Shown here: one piece after another, positions 21,761-29,707 of the stretch
Layout of the letters: each line of letters opens with the position of its first letter
How positions within the stretch are numbered: position 1 is the first letter of the stretch
NCBI GenBank assembly: GCA_947854175.1
Contig: CANTYJ010000054.1
Coordinates: 1-60,709, forward strand
DNA: 60,709 nt
Reading direction: 5' to 3'
DNA from: an uncultured Turicimonas sp.
Lineage (GTDB): Bacteria; Pseudomonadota; Gammaproteobacteria; Burkholderiales; Burkholderiaceae_F
Made by a program: the position numbers and the translations under genes
The notes under the pieces: model-generated
What the model was told of the DNA's origin: nothing
The model's database searches: none
Seen by the model: the letters and a program-made list of their open reading frames with translations, nothing else

Positions 21761-22231
21761 TTGTTTTTTGACTGGTACAAATTTTCTGTAAGTAAAATTC
21801 AGGACTATCAGGGCCGGGCGGGCCGGATGGAGTTCTTGTGTTTTTTTACCTGTCAAATTATTTTTTCTGGACTATTTGCTATCGTAGATAAGTTCGTGAC
21901 TGGACTCCCGATTGTTTTACCTTTGTTTCTAGTTTTAACTGCGGTTCCAACGATTCTGATTTGTATCAGAAGATTACACGACGTTGGATTGAGCGGTTTT
22001 TGGATGCTTTTAATTTTAATTTTTCCAATATTTCTTATAGGTCTCTTTTTTTGGCCTTCCGAACAAGAGCCCAATCAGTATGGTTTTACCGAGAGACTTG
22101 TAAATTTTAAGCCTAAACCGATGAAACCTTTAATAGAAGGGACGGGGTACGAGCAACTACAAAATCCGGCACCGGCTATATTGGAAAAAGAGAGGAGAGA
22201 AGAAGACAAAAACAAAGTAAAGAAAAACTAA
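21761..22231 (+). CDS. DUF805 family membrane protein
   Basis: A 156-residue protein of unknown function. It shows the DUF805 pattern: YQGRAGRMEFLCFF near residue 15, then three to four hydrophobic segments, a central CIRRLHDVGLSGFW and a late FFWPSEQEPNQYGF. The C-terminal ~35 residues are charged and probably cytoplasmic (EKERREEDKNKVKK). TTG 21761 is used as start because AAGGGAA sits just upstream and no in-frame ATG exists before the conserved region. It lies alone between the secF terminator and a Lys/Glu-rich small gene, and its sequence gives no hint of the partner. Confidence 0.8.
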   Translation: MFFDWYKFSVSKIQDYQGRAGRMEFLCFFTCQIIFSGLFAIVDKFVTGLPIVLPLFLVLTAVPTILICIRRLHDVGLSGFWMLLILIFPIFLIGLFFWPSEQEPNQYGFTERLVNFKPKPMKPLIEGTGYEQLQNPAPAILEKERREEDKNKVKKN

Positions 22232-22286
22232 GCCGCCTATTCGCAATTCGTTAGACTTTTGAATCTTCGAGTACAATCTTTAGAAT

Positions 22287-22313
22287 CGGCAAGGTTTTGT
22301 AATTTGCTTGCCG
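22287..22313 (+). promoter_or_regulatory. Perfect inverted repeat before the Lys/Glu-rich gene
   Basis: CGGCAAG (22287-22293) and CTTGCCG (22307-22313) can form a 7-bp stem with a 13-base loop, ending five bases before the strong ribosome binding site AAGGAGGG. There is no T run, so it is more likely an operator or an mRNA hairpin affecting translation than a terminator. Confidence 0.35.
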
Positions 22314-22326
22314 GAAACAAGGAGGG

Positions 22327-22770
22327 ATGATGTCAAAAAAAAATGAACACCAAAAAAAAGAGATTAAGAAGAAATTAAAACTTGAAGAAAAAATCTTCAA
22401 GCTTATCTTAAAAGCCAAATCAAAGAAAGAACCAATTGATGCTCAATTGGAATCTATTCTTGAATTCGTTCAGGAAATTGAATTCTGCCTTACAGAAGTT
22501 TTGAAAGAAACAAGAGCAGAACAAGATACTAAGGAAGTTAAGCAAGAAGTTGCTGATACTCAACCGAAATTAGAGACTGAGACTAAAGAGCCAAAAGAAG
22601 AGGAAAAGCAGGAAGAGAAACCTCAAAACTCTGCAACAGAGACAGCTTCACAAAAACCGGAAGAAGCAAAGCCTGAGGAATCAAAACCTGAAGAAAAGAA
22701 AGAAGCACCTAAGAAGGTTAAAGCCGGGAAGTTGACTAAGAAATCAAGAACGAAGAAATCCCGGAAGTAA
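22327..22770 (+). CDS. Lys/Glu-rich hypothetical protein
   Basis: I do not recognise this 147-residue protein. Residues ~1-65 are probably helical and contain a short amphipathic region (EKIFKLILKAKSKK... LESILEFVQEIEFCLTEVL). Residues ~66-130 are low-complexity Glu/Lys/Pro/Ala repeats (KPEEAKPEESKPEEKKEAPKK), and the last 15 residues are very basic (KAGKLTKKSRTKKSRK). Despite this composition, an excellent ribosome binding site (AAGGAGGG) and a strong terminator frame it, so it is very likely expressed. The basic end suggests nucleic acid binding, as in histone-like tails, but that is inference only. ATG 22330 is an equally usable start. Confidence 0.72.
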   Translation: MMSKKNEHQKKEIKKKLKLEEKIFKLILKAKSKKEPIDAQLESILEFVQEIEFCLTEVLKETRAEQDTKEVKQEVADTQPKLETETKEPKEEEKQEEKPQNSATETASQKPEEAKPEESKPEEKKEAPKKVKAGKLTKKSRTKKSRK

Positions 22771-22772
22771 AC

Positions 22773-22800
22773 AAAAAGCTGCGGAAGTCCGCAGCTTTTT
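22773..22800. terminator. Bidirectional terminator
   Basis: A near-perfect palindromic hairpin: AAAAAGCTGCGGA (22773-22785) with TCCGCAGCTTTTT (22788-22800). It provides a T run on both strands and serves both the Lys/Glu-rich gene (plus) and the minus-strand small gene ending at 22809. Confidence 0.9.
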
Positions 22801-22808
22801 GTTAATGA

Positions 22809-23018
22809 TTAAGGCCGTAATGCTTTGAGATCAGGAAAAGGGTCTATTTTCTTTTCCAGCTTATTCACATCTTCAACCGTTAAAGAACAGGCTTGAGCGA
22901 TCTGTTCTTTGCTTAGAACGTTCATGTGGAGTAGTTTTCTGGCTGTGATTAAGTTTGCCTCTAAACGGATTCTATCTTCATTGGAAAGTTGCTTGGTTTG
23001 AGGATTTTGAGCTTCCAT
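22809..23018 (-). CDS. Small helical protein (69 aa), resembles the C-terminal tail of Rpn/PD-(D/E)XK-type proteins
   Basis: The function is not known. The segment LITARKLLHMNVLSKEQIAQ followed by ACSLTVEDVNKLEKK resembles the short helix-turn-helix-like tail at the end of Rpn-family (PD-(D/E)XK nuclease/transposase-like) proteins, but the nuclease domain is absent. It could be a remnant or an independent small DNA-binding protein. It starts 17 bp behind the response regulator stop with AAAGGT upstream of the ATG and ends at a strong terminator, so it is probably co-transcribed with the regulator. Confidence 0.6.
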   Translation of the reverse strand: MEAQNPQTKQLSNEDRIRLEANLITARKLLHMNVLSKEQIAQACSLTVEDVNKLEKKIDPFPDLKALRP

Positions 23019-23035
23019 TTTTGTACCTTTGGAAA

Positions 23036-23698
23036 TTAATCAACATTAAATCCATTTTTTCTGGCTGCTATCAGGGCCTCAGTTCTATTTTTCGCATCAA
23101 AAGCTCTATAGATAGCTGCAACGTGGGTTTTAATCGTGCCTTCAGAAAGATCCATCTTTTTGCAAATAGTTTTAATGGAGTCACCCTGGCTCAATAATTT
23201 TAAAACCTGACATTGTCTGGGTGTTAAATGAACAGAGGAGCTAGGGTTGACAATCGGCTGTTGTGGATTCATTCCAACGGATTGCTGCTGAGATAACACT
23301 TTAGAAGGAATATAGACACCGCCTTCGAGTACAAAACTAATTGCGTGCTTAAGCATTGAGGCATCTAAAGATTTAGGAACGTAACCTGCAGCTCCTGCCG
23401 ATAAACTTTTCAAAATGCTGTCCGGATCTAAGACTCCCGACAAAACAAGGATTTTTAGGGCCGGATATTCAACAAGCAGTTGCTCAAGTAATCCGGTACC
23501 GTTTGAATCGGGTAAGCATAAATCCAGGATCATTAAATCTGCAGAATCACCATAACGACTTGCCAGTTCTCTCGCATCTTTAGCCGATGCGCCGGTGAAC
23601 ACCTGCACCTCAGGATACATGCTTTTTAATAAAGCCGTCATAGCTGTGGTGATAAGTGAATGATCATCGATTAACAGCACTAAATGCGGTTGTTTCAT
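23036..23698 (-). CDS. NarL/FixJ-family response regulator (orphan)
   Basis: This is a two-component response regulator of 220 residues. The receiver domain has the acidic pair DD at 11-12, the phospho-acceptor Asp59 (MILDLCLPD), Ser87 and Lys109. A Gln/Pro-rich linker follows, then a LuxR-type helix-turn-helix (SVHLTPRQCQVLKLLSQGDS... MDLSEGTIKTHVAAIYRAF). AAGGAG precedes the start. No histidine kinase is present in the window, so its partner is elsewhere. It lies 61 bp downstream of hypE in the same direction, with no obvious terminator between them. It may therefore be read from the hydrogenase transcript, and its target may be the hydrogenase or nitrite genes (inference). Confidence 0.85.
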   Translation of the reverse strand: MKQPHLVLLIDDHSLITTAMTALLKSMYPEVQVFTGASAKDARELASRYGDSADLMILDLCLPDSNGTGLLEQLLVEYPALKILVLSGVLDPDSILKSLSAGAAGYVPKSLDASMLKHAISFVLEGGVYIPSKVLSQQQSVGMNPQQPIVNPSSSVHLTPRQCQVLKLLSQGDSIKTICKKMDLSEGTIKTHVAAIYRAFDAKNRTEALIAARKNGFNVD

Positions 23699-23759
23699 GA
23701 AAAATCAACTCCTTTTCCTGAGATTTATACTGAAATTATACGAAATAGATTGTGGGTGG

Positions 23760-24809
23760 TTAACAAATTCTGGGTAATTGCTCACCGCTTATCCAATCAA
23801 CCATTCGTATTCCACCGAAGGGTGTTTCCATTTGGACAAAACAGTTTTCATCTTTTACACAAGTACCGATGATCTGAGCATGTTCCCCTAAAGGATCCGA
23901 TCTCATAATTTCAAGCATTTTCTCAGCATCCTCGGGACCGCAAATTGCAATTAGTTTTCCCTCATTGGCCACGAACAGCGGATCTAAGCCAAGGAATTCA
24001 CATGCAGCCATTACCGACTCTTTGACAGGAATTTTTTCTTCAAAAATTTTCATTCCTACTTGGGACTGATTGGCTATTTCATTAAGCGTAGTGCCCAGTC
24101 CTCCACGAGTAGGATCTCTCATGCATCTTAGGGACGGAATTTCTTTGACAAGTTTCTCGGTCAGTCCGTTTAAACTGGCTGAATCACTTTGTATTTGGGT
24201 CTCAAAACCAAGGTTGGCTCTTTGGCTCATAATCGCAACACCGTGATCACCGATGTCTCCTGAAATTGCTATGACGTCACCGGGCTTGCAGTGAGAGCCA
24301 GAAAGACGGATTCCGTGAGGAACGACACCGACACCGGTTGTGTTGATGTAAACACCGTCTCCTTTTCCTTTTTCAACAACCTTGGTATCGCCTGTAACAA
24401 TGTAGATTCCGGCTTTCTGGGCTTCTTCAGCCATGGTTTTGACAATCTGTTCCAGCTCAGAAAGAGGAAAACCTTCTTCGAGAATAAATCCGGCACTCAT
24501 ATAAAGAGGTTTTGCCCCGCAAACGGCAACATCATTAACAGTGCCATGAACAGCAAGTCCGCCAATATTGCCACCGGAGAAAAATAACGGGTAAACAACA
24601 TGAGAGTCGGTTGCCATAACCAGATGACCATTTGCTTCGGGAAGATAGGCGCCGTCATCACCTTGCATCAGATATTCATTGTTGAAATACTTTGCAAAAA
24701 GTTGGGAAATTAATTGGGCGCTTGCTTTTCCGCCGGCTCCGAAATTCATTTCAACTTTGCCCGTTTTAATATTCAACGGCCGGACATAATGCTTTTTTTT
24801 GTTTTCCAT
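23760..24809 (-). CDS. hypE: Hydrogenase maturation protein HypE
   Basis: HypE accepts a carbamoyl group from HypF on its C-terminal cysteine and dehydrates it to thiocyanate, the source of the CN ligands of the NiFe site. It is a PurM/AIR-synthase-like fold; MNFGAGGKASAQLISQLF opens the domain and the protein ends in LPRIC with the terminal Cys (349 in this count). I place the start at ATG 24809 (MENKKKHYVRPL), 19 bp after the hypD stop. The frame is open back to 24881, but that part overlaps hypD and is not family-like. It is the last maturation gene of the operon. Confidence 0.95.
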   Translation of the reverse strand: MENKKKHYVRPLNIKTGKVEMNFGAGGKASAQLISQLFAKYFNNEYLMQGDDGAYLPEANGHLVMATDSHVVYPLFFSGGNIGGLAVHGTVNDVAVCGAKPLYMSAGFILEEGFPLSELEQIVKTMAEEAQKAGIYIVTGDTKVVEKGKGDGVYINTTGVGVVPHGIRLSGSHCKPGDVIAISGDIGDHGVAIMSQRANLGFETQIQSDSASLNGLTEKLVKEIPSLRCMRDPTRGGLGTTLNEIANQSQVGMKIFEEKIPVKESVMAACEFLGLDPLFVANEGKLIAICGPEDAEKMLEIMRSDPLGEHAQIIGTCVKDENCFVQMETPFGGIRMVDWISGEQLPRIC

Positions 24810-24828
24810 GATGGTCAATAGCTTTATA

Positions 24829-25938
24829 TTATTTTTTTGTTCTTCTTCCGTATGTGTAGTACGCTGCACAAGCACCTTCACTTGATACCATACAACTTCC
24901 TATGGGCGTCTCGGGTGTACAGACGGTTCCGAATGCCTTGCAATCTGAAGGGTGTTTTTCTCCTCTTAAAATTGCACCGCATTCGCACGCCTTGTTATCG
25001 GGTACACGACGGTAAGGCAGGTCAAAACGCTTCTCTGCGTCAAAGAAGCTATAAGCCTCATTGAGCTTTAATGCAGAGTTTGGAACACTTGAAAGGCCTC
25101 TCCATTCGAAAGTATCTCTTATTTCAAATACCTCTTTCATGAGATTGATGGCCTTTGTATTGCCTTCGGGTCTGACAGCACGTATAAATTCATTTTCTAC
25201 TTCGGCGCGTCCATCATTGACCTGTTTTACAAGCATCAAAATAGCCTGGAGCATATCCAAAGGCTCAAAACCTGCAACGACGACAGGTTTTTTATATTTT
25301 TCCGCAATTTCTCTATAGGGTTCAGATCCAATAACCGTAGAAACATGAGCAGGGCCCACAATACCGTCGATCTTTACGCCTTGGGGATTATCAAGGATGT
25401 GTTTCATCGCAGCCGGAGTCAGCACGTGATTACAAAAAATAGAAAAGTTCTGAAGATTTTCTTCTTTTGCCTGTTTCAGAATGACAGCAGTCGGCGGTGT
25501 CGTTGTTTCAAAGCCAATGGCAAAAAAGACAACCTGACGATCCGGATTTTCTTTAGCAATTCGATAGGCGTCCATAACCGAGTAAACCATGCGGATATCG
25601 GCTCCCTTGGCTTTAGCCTTCATCATAGAAAGGCCCCCGGAAGCAGGCACCCTCATGGCATCTGCATACGTACAAAGAATAACGCCATGTTTTTCTGCTA
25701 ATTCAATGGCAGAATCAATTCTGCCAATAGGCATAACACAAACCGGACAACCGGGCCCATGGATCATTTTTATGTTTTCCGGCAGGATGTTTTCTAATCC
25801 GTAGCGGCTTAAAACATGGGTGTGGCCGCCACAAAATTCCATCAGCCGGTACTCCCTGTCAGGCCTGACTTCATCGGCAATCTTTTGAGTTAATTCTCTA
25901 GCTAAAGCAGAATCTCTGTATTCACTGATATATTTCAT
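24829..25938 (-). CDS. hypD: Hydrogenase maturation protein HypD
   Basis: HypD is the scaffold on which, with HypC, the Fe(CN)2CO unit is built. At 369 aa it has the family motifs MEFCGGHTH near residue 33-41, IHGPGCPVCV and CTYADAMRVP. The C-terminal region carries the cysteines of the [4Fe-4S] cluster (ACECGAILRG, HPSDCKAFGTVC, PIGSCMVSSEGAC). It starts 5 bp after hypC and is followed by hypE. The standard C-D-E order supports the assignment. Confidence 0.97.
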   Translation of the reverse strand: MKYISEYRDSALARELTQKIADEVRPDREYRLMEFCGGHTHVLSRYGLENILPENIKMIHGPGCPVCVMPIGRIDSAIELAEKHGVILCTYADAMRVPASGGLSMMKAKAKGADIRMVYSVMDAYRIAKENPDRQVVFFAIGFETTTPPTAVILKQAKEENLQNFSIFCNHVLTPAAMKHILDNPQGVKIDGIVGPAHVSTVIGSEPYREIAEKYKKPVVVAGFEPLDMLQAILMLVKQVNDGRAEVENEFIRAVRPEGNTKAINLMKEVFEIRDTFEWRGLSSVPNSALKLNEAYSFFDAEKRFDLPYRRVPDNKACECGAILRGEKHPSDCKAFGTVCTPETPIGSCMVSSEGACAAYYTYGRRTKK

Positions 25939-25943
25939 CTTTA

Positions 25944-26162
25944 TTAGGAATTAAGTTGAGAATTAAACAATTCAATCGTCTTTTTAGCTTCTTCTGGATC
26001 TATTTTTTGTAAGGCATAACCGACATGCAAAATGACATAGTCTCCAACGTGAATATCTTCAACTAATGCTGTCGAGATAGTTTTCTTTACACCGGAGATT
26101 TCTGCGATTGCTTCATCACCCGATAAAATTTCTTTAATTTGAACAGGAATGGCTAAACACAT
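25944..26162 (-). CDS. hypC: Hydrogenase assembly chaperone HypC
   Basis: HypC is a small chaperone that binds the iron centre with HypD and delivers it to the large subunit; Cys2 after Met removal is essential in the family. ATG 26162 ([12 protein letters not shown], 72 aa) places the Cys at position 2 and begins 1 bp after the hypF stop. The longer frame from 26177 ([11 protein letters not shown]) would bury it and is rejected. The core [20 protein letters not shown] matches the HypC/HupF family. A second family member, HoxL-like, is encoded at 32955-33269. Confidence 0.94.
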   Translation of the reverse strand: MCLAIPVQIKEILSGDEAIAEISGVKKTISTALVEDIHVGDYVILHVGYALQKIDPEEAKKTIELFNSQLNS

Positions 26163-26163
26163 A

Positions 26164-28476
26164 TTATTTTTCCTCACCTATATCTTTTTCCATAGCCGCA
26201 ACCCAGATCTGTCCGAGAGCTAATCCTCCGTCGTTACAGGGAATATCTACAGACTCATAAACTTCAAGGTTGTTGTCGTTTAATTTCTTTTTTATCAGTC
26301 CTGTCAAGAGATCGTTTAGACAACATCCTCCTGAAAGGCAAACTTTGTTTAGATTATAATTTTTGGCTAGCTCGATGGCTTTATTTGCAAAGGCGTAAGC
26401 CACAGTTTTATGAAAATCGGCTGCCGCCTGCGTTTTATCTTCTCTTTTAGCCAGAGATAGCAACAATGGATCTAAATTTATTATCGAACCGTCGGTTGAA
26501 ACTAATTCTTTGAGGTCTTCACCTTCAACTCCTTCAGCCTCAACTTCCAGCAGGATAGGGGCTTCTCCTTCGTAAGTTGAGTAGTCCTTTACCTGAAGCA
26601 AAGCTGCTGCAAGATCAAAAGTTCTTCCTAAACTCGTTGTTGAAGGAACCGGAAAACCCGACTCTATTAACCTCGTGATGGGTTCATAAGGACGGTTATT
26701 AAATAAATCTTTAACCTCTGAGGTTAATCCTTGTTCGGTTAAGAAGCCGACGGCAATCCTCCAACCCTCTCTGGAGCATTTGTCGCCTCCCGGGAGTTTG
26801 AGTTCTTTAAGATGAGCAAGCCGTTCAAACCCGTTTGGATTTACCAGAAGGATTTCTCCTCCCCAACTTTTACCGTCAAGACCCAAACCTACACCATCTA
26901 GTGCAAGTCCAAGCACCGGTTCTTTTAGGTTATGTTGAGCCATAACTGATGCGATGTGGGCATGATGGTGCTGGACAGGCATCAGTTTTGCGTTGTATTT
27001 ATCGGCAAGTTCTTCAGCCAGATGAGTTGAATAAAAATCCGGATGCATGTCACAAACAATTATTTCCGGTTTTATTTCAAACAGTTCTGATAAATGTTCA
27101 ACGGCTTTTTTTAAAGTTTGGCAATTAGAAACCCGGTCTAAATCACCAATATGCTGTGAGAGAATGGCTTTGTCGTTTTTGGCAACGCAAGCTGTATTCT
27201 TTAGCCACGAGCCGGTAGCGATGATAGGAGGAACTTTAATATCCAGTTTTGTAAATTTCGGAGAGTATCCTCTGGCTCGTCTTATCGCTTTTATGCTTTG
27301 TCCGTCTCCTGACTTAATAACAGAGTCATCGCAACGAATCAAAATATCTCTGTTATGAATTAAATAGTAATCGGCAATCCCGTTTAATTGCTCAACAGCT
27401 TCTTCATTGCTGATTACTAGTGGTTCACCGCCGGCATTGGCGCTGGTCATAACTAAGATAGTTTCAATTTTATCTGTCGTTAAATCGACGGTTTCGGACC
27501 GGTTAGAAGCTTCGTATAACAATAACCAATGAATCGGAGTGTAAGGAAGCATTACACCAATCGTAGAAAGGCCGGGTGCTATACCTTTGAGTTCAGTGTC
27601 TGCCTGTGACTTTTTCGTACAAAGAACAATTGGAGCAGCAGAAGAGGTTAAGAGTTCTTCGCTTTCTTTTGATATAACGACGAAGTCTTTCAAGGACTGT
27701 AAATTGGAAGCCATGATCGCAAAAGGTTTTGATGGTCTGTTTTTTCTTTTGCGTAGCTCGTTAACTGCTATCTCATTTCTTGCATCACAAACTAAATGAA
27801 ATCCGCCCAAACCTTTGACTGCAACAATTTTTCCATCCTTGATAAGTTTGAAAACTTCTTTTATAGGATCAGCGGTTTGAACTTTTTGCCCTTGTTCATT
27901 CAAAAGTTCAACTTGAGGACCGCAGTCAGGACAAGCATTTGGTTGAGCATGGAACCGTCTGTCAAAAGGATCTTTATATTCCTTCAAACAAGACGGACAC
28001 ATCGGAAAAACTCTCATGCTGGTTTGCGGTCTGTCATAAGGTAAATGGGAGGTAATGGTATACCGCGGCCCGCAGTGAGTGCAGTTGATAAATGGATATC
28101 TGTATCTGCGGTTTGTTCTGTCTGTTAATTCTCTTAGACAGTCTTTGCATACAGCTGCATCGGCCGGTATTCCTGTAGTGACTTCAGTGGTCTTGCTTTC
28201 GACAATTCTGAAATCCGGATAGAGCTCACATTCGTGATCAATAATGCTTTCTTCGACTGTATCAACGGAAGCTAAAGGAGGAAGTTCTTTTTTAAAACGA
28301 ACATCGAAATTGTTCTGGGCTGACTTCGAACCCTGAAGAATAATCTCCACTCCTTTTCCATCGTTAAGTACGGTTCCTTTTAAACCCTCAGTGACCGCGA
28401 TGACATAAACAAAGGGCCGGAACCCGACACCTTGAACGGTCCCTCGTACCCTTAGTTTTCTCGTGAGCAATCCCAT
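26164..28476 (-). CDS. hypF: Carbamoyltransferase HypF
   Basis: HypF uses carbamoyl phosphate and ATP to carbamoylate the terminal Cys of HypE. At 770 aa it has the full set of domains: acylphosphatase-like ([14 protein letters not shown], residues 11-24), zinc-finger pair ([33 protein letters not shown], about 112-185), YrdC-like nucleotide-binding domain (about 205-395), and Kae1-like C-terminal domain with [13 protein letters not shown]. Its substrate is the product of carAB at the start of the window. It starts 5 bp after the hypB stop. Confidence 0.97.
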   Translation of the reverse strand: MGLLTRKLRVRGTVQGVGFRPFVYVIAVTEGLKGTVLNDGKGVEIILQGSKSAQNNFDVRFKKELPPLASVDTVEESIIDHECELYPDFRIVESKTTEVTTGIPADAAVCKDCLRELTDRTNRRYRYPFINCTHCGPRYTITSHLPYDRPQTSMRVFPMCPSCLKEYKDPFDRRFHAQPNACPDCGPQVELLNEQGQKVQTADPIKEVFKLIKDGKIVAVKGLGGFHLVCDARNEIAVNELRKRKNRPSKPFAIMASNLQSLKDFVVISKESEELLTSSAAPIVLCTKKSQADTELKGIAPGLSTIGVMLPYTPIHWLLLYEASNRSETVDLTTDKIETILVMTSANAGGEPLVISNEEAVEQLNGIADYYLIHNRDILIRCDDSVIKSGDGQSIKAIRRARGYSPKFTKLDIKVPPIIATGSWLKNTACVAKNDKAILSQHIGDLDRVSNCQTLKKAVEHLSELFEIKPEIIVCDMHPDFYSTHLAEELADKYNAKLMPVQHHHAHIASVMAQHNLKEPVLGLALDGVGLGLDGKSWGGEILLVNPNGFERLAHLKELKLPGGDKCSREGWRIAVGFLTEQGLTSEVKDLFNNRPYEPITRLIESGFPVPSTTSLGRTFDLAAALLQVKDYSTYEGEAPILLEVEAEGVEGEDLKELVSTDGSIINLDPLLLSLAKREDKTQAAADFHKTVAYAFANKAIELAKNYNLNKVCLSGGCCLNDLLTGLIKKKLNDNNLEVYESVDIPCNDGGLALGQIWVAAMEKDIGEEK

Positions 28477-28481
28477 TAATC

Positions 28482-29159
28482 TTATCCGACTAAATTCTTG
28501 CGCTTGTTATCCAGCCAGTTAATCCAGCTCTCCATTCCTTCACCGGTAGTAGAAGAAACTTCAAAAATTTCGATTTCCGGATTTACCCGTTTAGCATACT
28601 CCTTGCACTTTTCTACATCGAAGTTAAGATAGGGCAGGAGGTCGATCTTTGTGAGGATCATCACTTTTGACGCACTGAACATATAAGGATATTTCAGAGG
28701 TTTGTCTTCTCCTTCGGTGACAGACAGGACGACCACTTTGCACTCCTCTCCCAAATCGAAAGAAGCCGGGCAAACCAAATTACCTACGTTTTCAATAAAT
28801 AAAATGGAATTGTCTTCCGGATGTAATTTTGCACAGGCATCTTTGATCATCTGAGCTTCAAGATGACAGTTTTCTCCGGTATTGATTTGTATTGCAGGAG
28901 CTCCTGTGGCGCGGATTCTCTCTGCATCATTGATTGTTTGCTGATCTCCTTCGATCACAGCCAATGGAATTCTATTTTTTATTTCTTCAATTGTTTTACA
29001 AAGAAGAGTTGTTTTACCACTTCCGGGGCTTGAGACCAAATTCAGAGCCAGAATCTTGTCTTCCACGAATTCTTTGCGGTTTTCTGCTGCCACCTTGTCA
29101 TTTGCAGCTAATACATCCATTTCAAGTTTGATTAGTCTTTCGTTTACGTCGTTGCTCAT
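28482..29159 (-). CDS. hypB: HypB GTPase (nickel insertion), lacking the N-terminal CxxCGC segment
   Basis: This G3E-family GTPase helps load nickel into the hydrogenase large subunit with HypA. In 225 aa it shows the P-loop [11 protein letters not shown], the switch region [15 protein letters not shown], the metal-site pair Cys-His in [10 protein letters not shown] and the third Cys in [11 protein letters not shown], and the base motif [17 protein letters not shown]. The high-affinity nickel motif that begins HypB in E. coli is missing here and is instead encoded by a separate short gene just upstream (29345-29190), in the same frame but behind TAA (29192-29190) and TGA (29174-29172). The start ATG has only a weak upstream purine stretch (AAACGGA). 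Confidence 0.93.
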   Translation of the reverse strand: MSNDVNERLIKLEMDVLAANDKVAAENRKEFVEDKILALNLVSSPGSGKTTLLCKTIEEIKNRIPLAVIEGDQQTINDAERIRATGAPAIQINTGENCHLEAQMIKDACAKLHPEDNSILFIENVGNLVCPASFDLGEECKVVVLSVTEGEDKPLKYPYMFSASKVMILTKIDLLPYLNFDVEKCKEYAKRVNPEIEIFEVSSTTGEGMESWINWLDNKRKNLVG

Positions 29160-29189
29160 AACTATTCCGTTTCAGATTAGAAAATTTTC

Positions 29190-29345
29190 TTACTTAAAAT
29201 TTTTTTGTTCTTTTACAGTGTTTTTTTCGGTCTTTACAGAAGGCTTTGTGTTTTTGTCTTTATCCTTCTTTTGAGAATGAGTAACTGTCTGATCAAGATC
29301 TTCAATGGTGGCTCCTTTACCACCGCAGCCGCACGTAATACACAT
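29190..29345 (-). CDS. Stand-alone HypB N-terminal metal-binding peptide (51 aa, CxxCGC)
   Basis: A 51-codon gene. It begins MCITCGCGGKGATIEDL, which matches the start of E. coli HypB (MCTTCGCGEG), with Cys2, Cys5 and Cys7 in the positions that bind nickel with high affinity there. The rest is Lys/Thr/Asp-rich and probably disordered. It has its own strong ribosome binding site (GAGGAGAT, 7-8 bases before ATG), lies 11 bp after hypA, and ends with TAA; an in-frame TGA follows before the hypB GTPase ATG. It therefore looks like a genuine fission of HypB, or a degraded fusion still translated as two parts. Conservation in relatives would settle which. Confidence 0.82.
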   Translation of the reverse strand: MCITCGCGGKGATIEDLDQTVTHSQKKDKDKNTKPSVKTEKNTVKEQKNFK

Positions 29346-29356
29346 AATTTATCTCC

Positions 29357-29707
29357 TCATTCTTCATTTTTAAGTTCAAGTTCAGAAACTCTAAATTCAT
29401 TCCCTCCGTTGACTTTCAGCTGGAAACCTCCGCATTCCGGGCATGCGTCTCCAATTCTATGTAAAGGTACCGTTTTAGCACACAACATACACCAGGCGGT
29501 ACCTTCGGGGCGCTCAATATTGATTGTTGCATTCTCCATCACGGTGTCAAGTGCAGCGATTTTAAAACTTTGCATCAGAGACTGGATTTCAACCCCTGAA
29601 AGCTCTCCTACCTTTAAAGTAATCGAGACAACAGGCTTATTGCCGTTTTGTTTTGAAACATTCTCCACAATCTCAACAATGCTTTGAGCTAATGACATCT
29701 CATGCAT
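29357..29707 (-). CDS. hypA: Nickel metallochaperone HypA
   Basis: HypA brings nickel to the large subunit together with HypB. I use ATG 29707 so that the mature protein starts MHEMSLAQSIVEIVE, because His2 is the nickel ligand in the family; the frame is open to 29719 but that start would displace it. The zinc site is Cys73, Cys76, Cys89 and Cys92 (CMLC and CPEC). At 116 aa it is the normal length. Its start overlaps the end of the hoxV-like gene by 8 bp, so the two are translationally coupled. Confidence 0.95.
   Translation of the reverse strand: MHEMSLAQSIVEIVENVSKQNGNKPVVSITLKVGELSGVEIQSLMQSFKIAALDTVMENATINIERPEGTAWCMLCAKTVPLHRIGDACPECGGFQLKVNGGNEFRVSELELKNEE

Noticed and set aside
24809..24881. 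Longer HypE start at 24881
   Set aside because: The 24 extra residues overlap hypD and do not look like the family; ATG 24809 gives a normal HypE N terminus.
29205..29687. 160-codon open frame on the plus strand across hypA and the hypB N-terminal region
   Set aside because: It is the antisense shadow of hypA and the small HypB peptide gene. It has no ribosome binding site or recognisable protein sequence, while the minus-strand reading is clearly family-like.
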